Assembly: GCA_017562135.1 (NCBI GenBank)
Contig: QEYB01000715.1
Location: 62,001 to 126,000, forward strand
DNA: 64,000 bases
Direction: 5' to 3'
Source: Dipylidium caninum
Lineage: Eukaryota; Platyhelminthes; Cestoda; Cyclophyllidea; Dipylidiidae
Part shown: one piece after another, positions 63,401 through 64,000 of the stretch
How the letters are laid out: the number at the start of each line of letters is the position of its first letter
How positions within the stretch are numbered: the stretch's first letter is position 1
Program-made: the position numbers and the translations under genes
Notes under the pieces: model-generated
The model's database searches: none
What the model saw: only the letters and a program-made list of their open reading frames with translations
Told to the model about the DNA's origin: nothing

Positions 63401-64000
63401 AAACCTCGATCTACTAATGTAAAAAGCAGAATTTCACCAAGCACAGAGAAGTTTTAACCGGGTACATAGTTTTCGAGGTACCCATATAGTCATGTGACTA
63501 TGTAAGTACAATCACCGAATAACGAAAAGCATCTCTAAAATTCTTAAGAGTAAAATACTTACACAGCGGAACTTTCCATCGTTATTACATGCTCTAAGTG
63601 AGCCCCAAGCAACATCACAGGAAAGAAGTACAAATCTCAACATAGCAATCCATTACCTTTAAATTCCTCCCAATTAAGTTTTAAAGAAAAATTTTAAACA
63701 TCGAGCAAACAGTTGGGAATAACATTCACATTCCCAACTTTGGCGAACAAAAAACGAGAATAGGAGGTGTGAATTGTGTTCAAAAACATAAGTTTTCGAT
63801 ATCAGGACGAAAAACTCAGCGGTTAAAACTAGCAGTAATCTGTTCGAACAAAACTAATGCTAACCAGGCGAATGTAAGTATAACAATATACACAATGGCC
63901 AAGTGTAGGTGACATTACACCAAAAAGTTCCTACTTACTACGCAAGCTCCCTTCTCAGATAATAACAAAACTCACCGTTTTTTCAGTGTCCCTGCTGTCA
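60421..64000. other. Mostly unassigned right end, with exon-like open stretches
   Basis: Plus-strand stretches at about 60688-60957, 61166-61255 (KSFGTVMSQSMLAKAELCGV, followed by a GTAAGG donor) and 61616-61788 (MAEKLYLLPLAVTSSGHC, followed by GTAAGG) resemble exons. Phases between the last two do not agree and I recognise no domain. From about 61800 to the end the sequence is AT-rich with no credible coding region. A short hairpin, ATAGTCA-TG-TGACTAT, lies at about 63487-63502. Confidence 0.35.

Noticed and set aside
1..64000. CRISPR arrays, rRNA genes, bacterial-type operons, riboswitches
   Set aside because: None seen. The spliced metazoan gene structure makes the prokaryotic classes inapplicable. 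No tRNA cloverleaf was noticed, but this was judged by eye only.

Overview
The window is eukaryotic nuclear DNA. Genes are split by short GT-AG introns (one GC-AG), the bases between them are AT-rich, and there is no operon structure. Protein content (atypical PKC, SMG7, glycogen phosphorylase, ALG9, an MPEG1/perforin-2-like MACPF protein, MAST kinase, an EGF/TSP1 membrane protein) is metazoan. Compact genes, short introns and degenerate mariner DNA would suit a parasitic flatworm, most likely a tapeworm. That assignment is inference; no sequence here is diagnostic of a species.

Layout. 1-3340 (-): 5' two thirds of an atypical protein kinase C (PB1, C1, kinase N-lobe), running off the left edge. 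4089-9142 (+): SMG7-like nonsense-mediated decay factor, head-to-head with aPKC. 9917-15564 (+): complete 14-exon glycogen phosphorylase. 16107-18155 and 28577-30626: two ~2.05 kb near-identical copies in inverted orientation. Between them lie ALG9 (18409-20105, +) and the MPEG1-like gene (21855-27531, -), tail to tail. 28577-32906 (-): a multi-EGF/TSP1 type I membrane protein whose last exon lies inside the right-hand repeat copy. 34695-35225 (+): small two-exon protein with a C-terminal CaaX box. 35226-40364: about 5 kb without a gene I can name. 40365-57601 (-): a long MAST-family Ser/Thr kinase gene with a mariner transposase relic in an intron. 57602-64000: mostly unassigned, with a short GC-rich island.

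The most notable structure is the inverted repeat. It is not an obvious transposon. It carries the TSP1-closing and transmembrane exon of the neighbouring EGF/TSP1 gene plus about 1.7 kb downstream. The detached copy keeps that exon as one open frame. The copy still attached to the gene has an extra C in the transmembrane segment. Single-base frame breaks also occur in ALG9 and in the MAST kinase domain, each next to a short homopolymer, so assembly indels must be excluded before a biological reading.

The genes are independent housekeeping, signalling and immune loci, not a pathway. Exon junctions below come from matching frame, intron phase, splice dinucleotides and remembered family sequence. 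No alignment or search was run.
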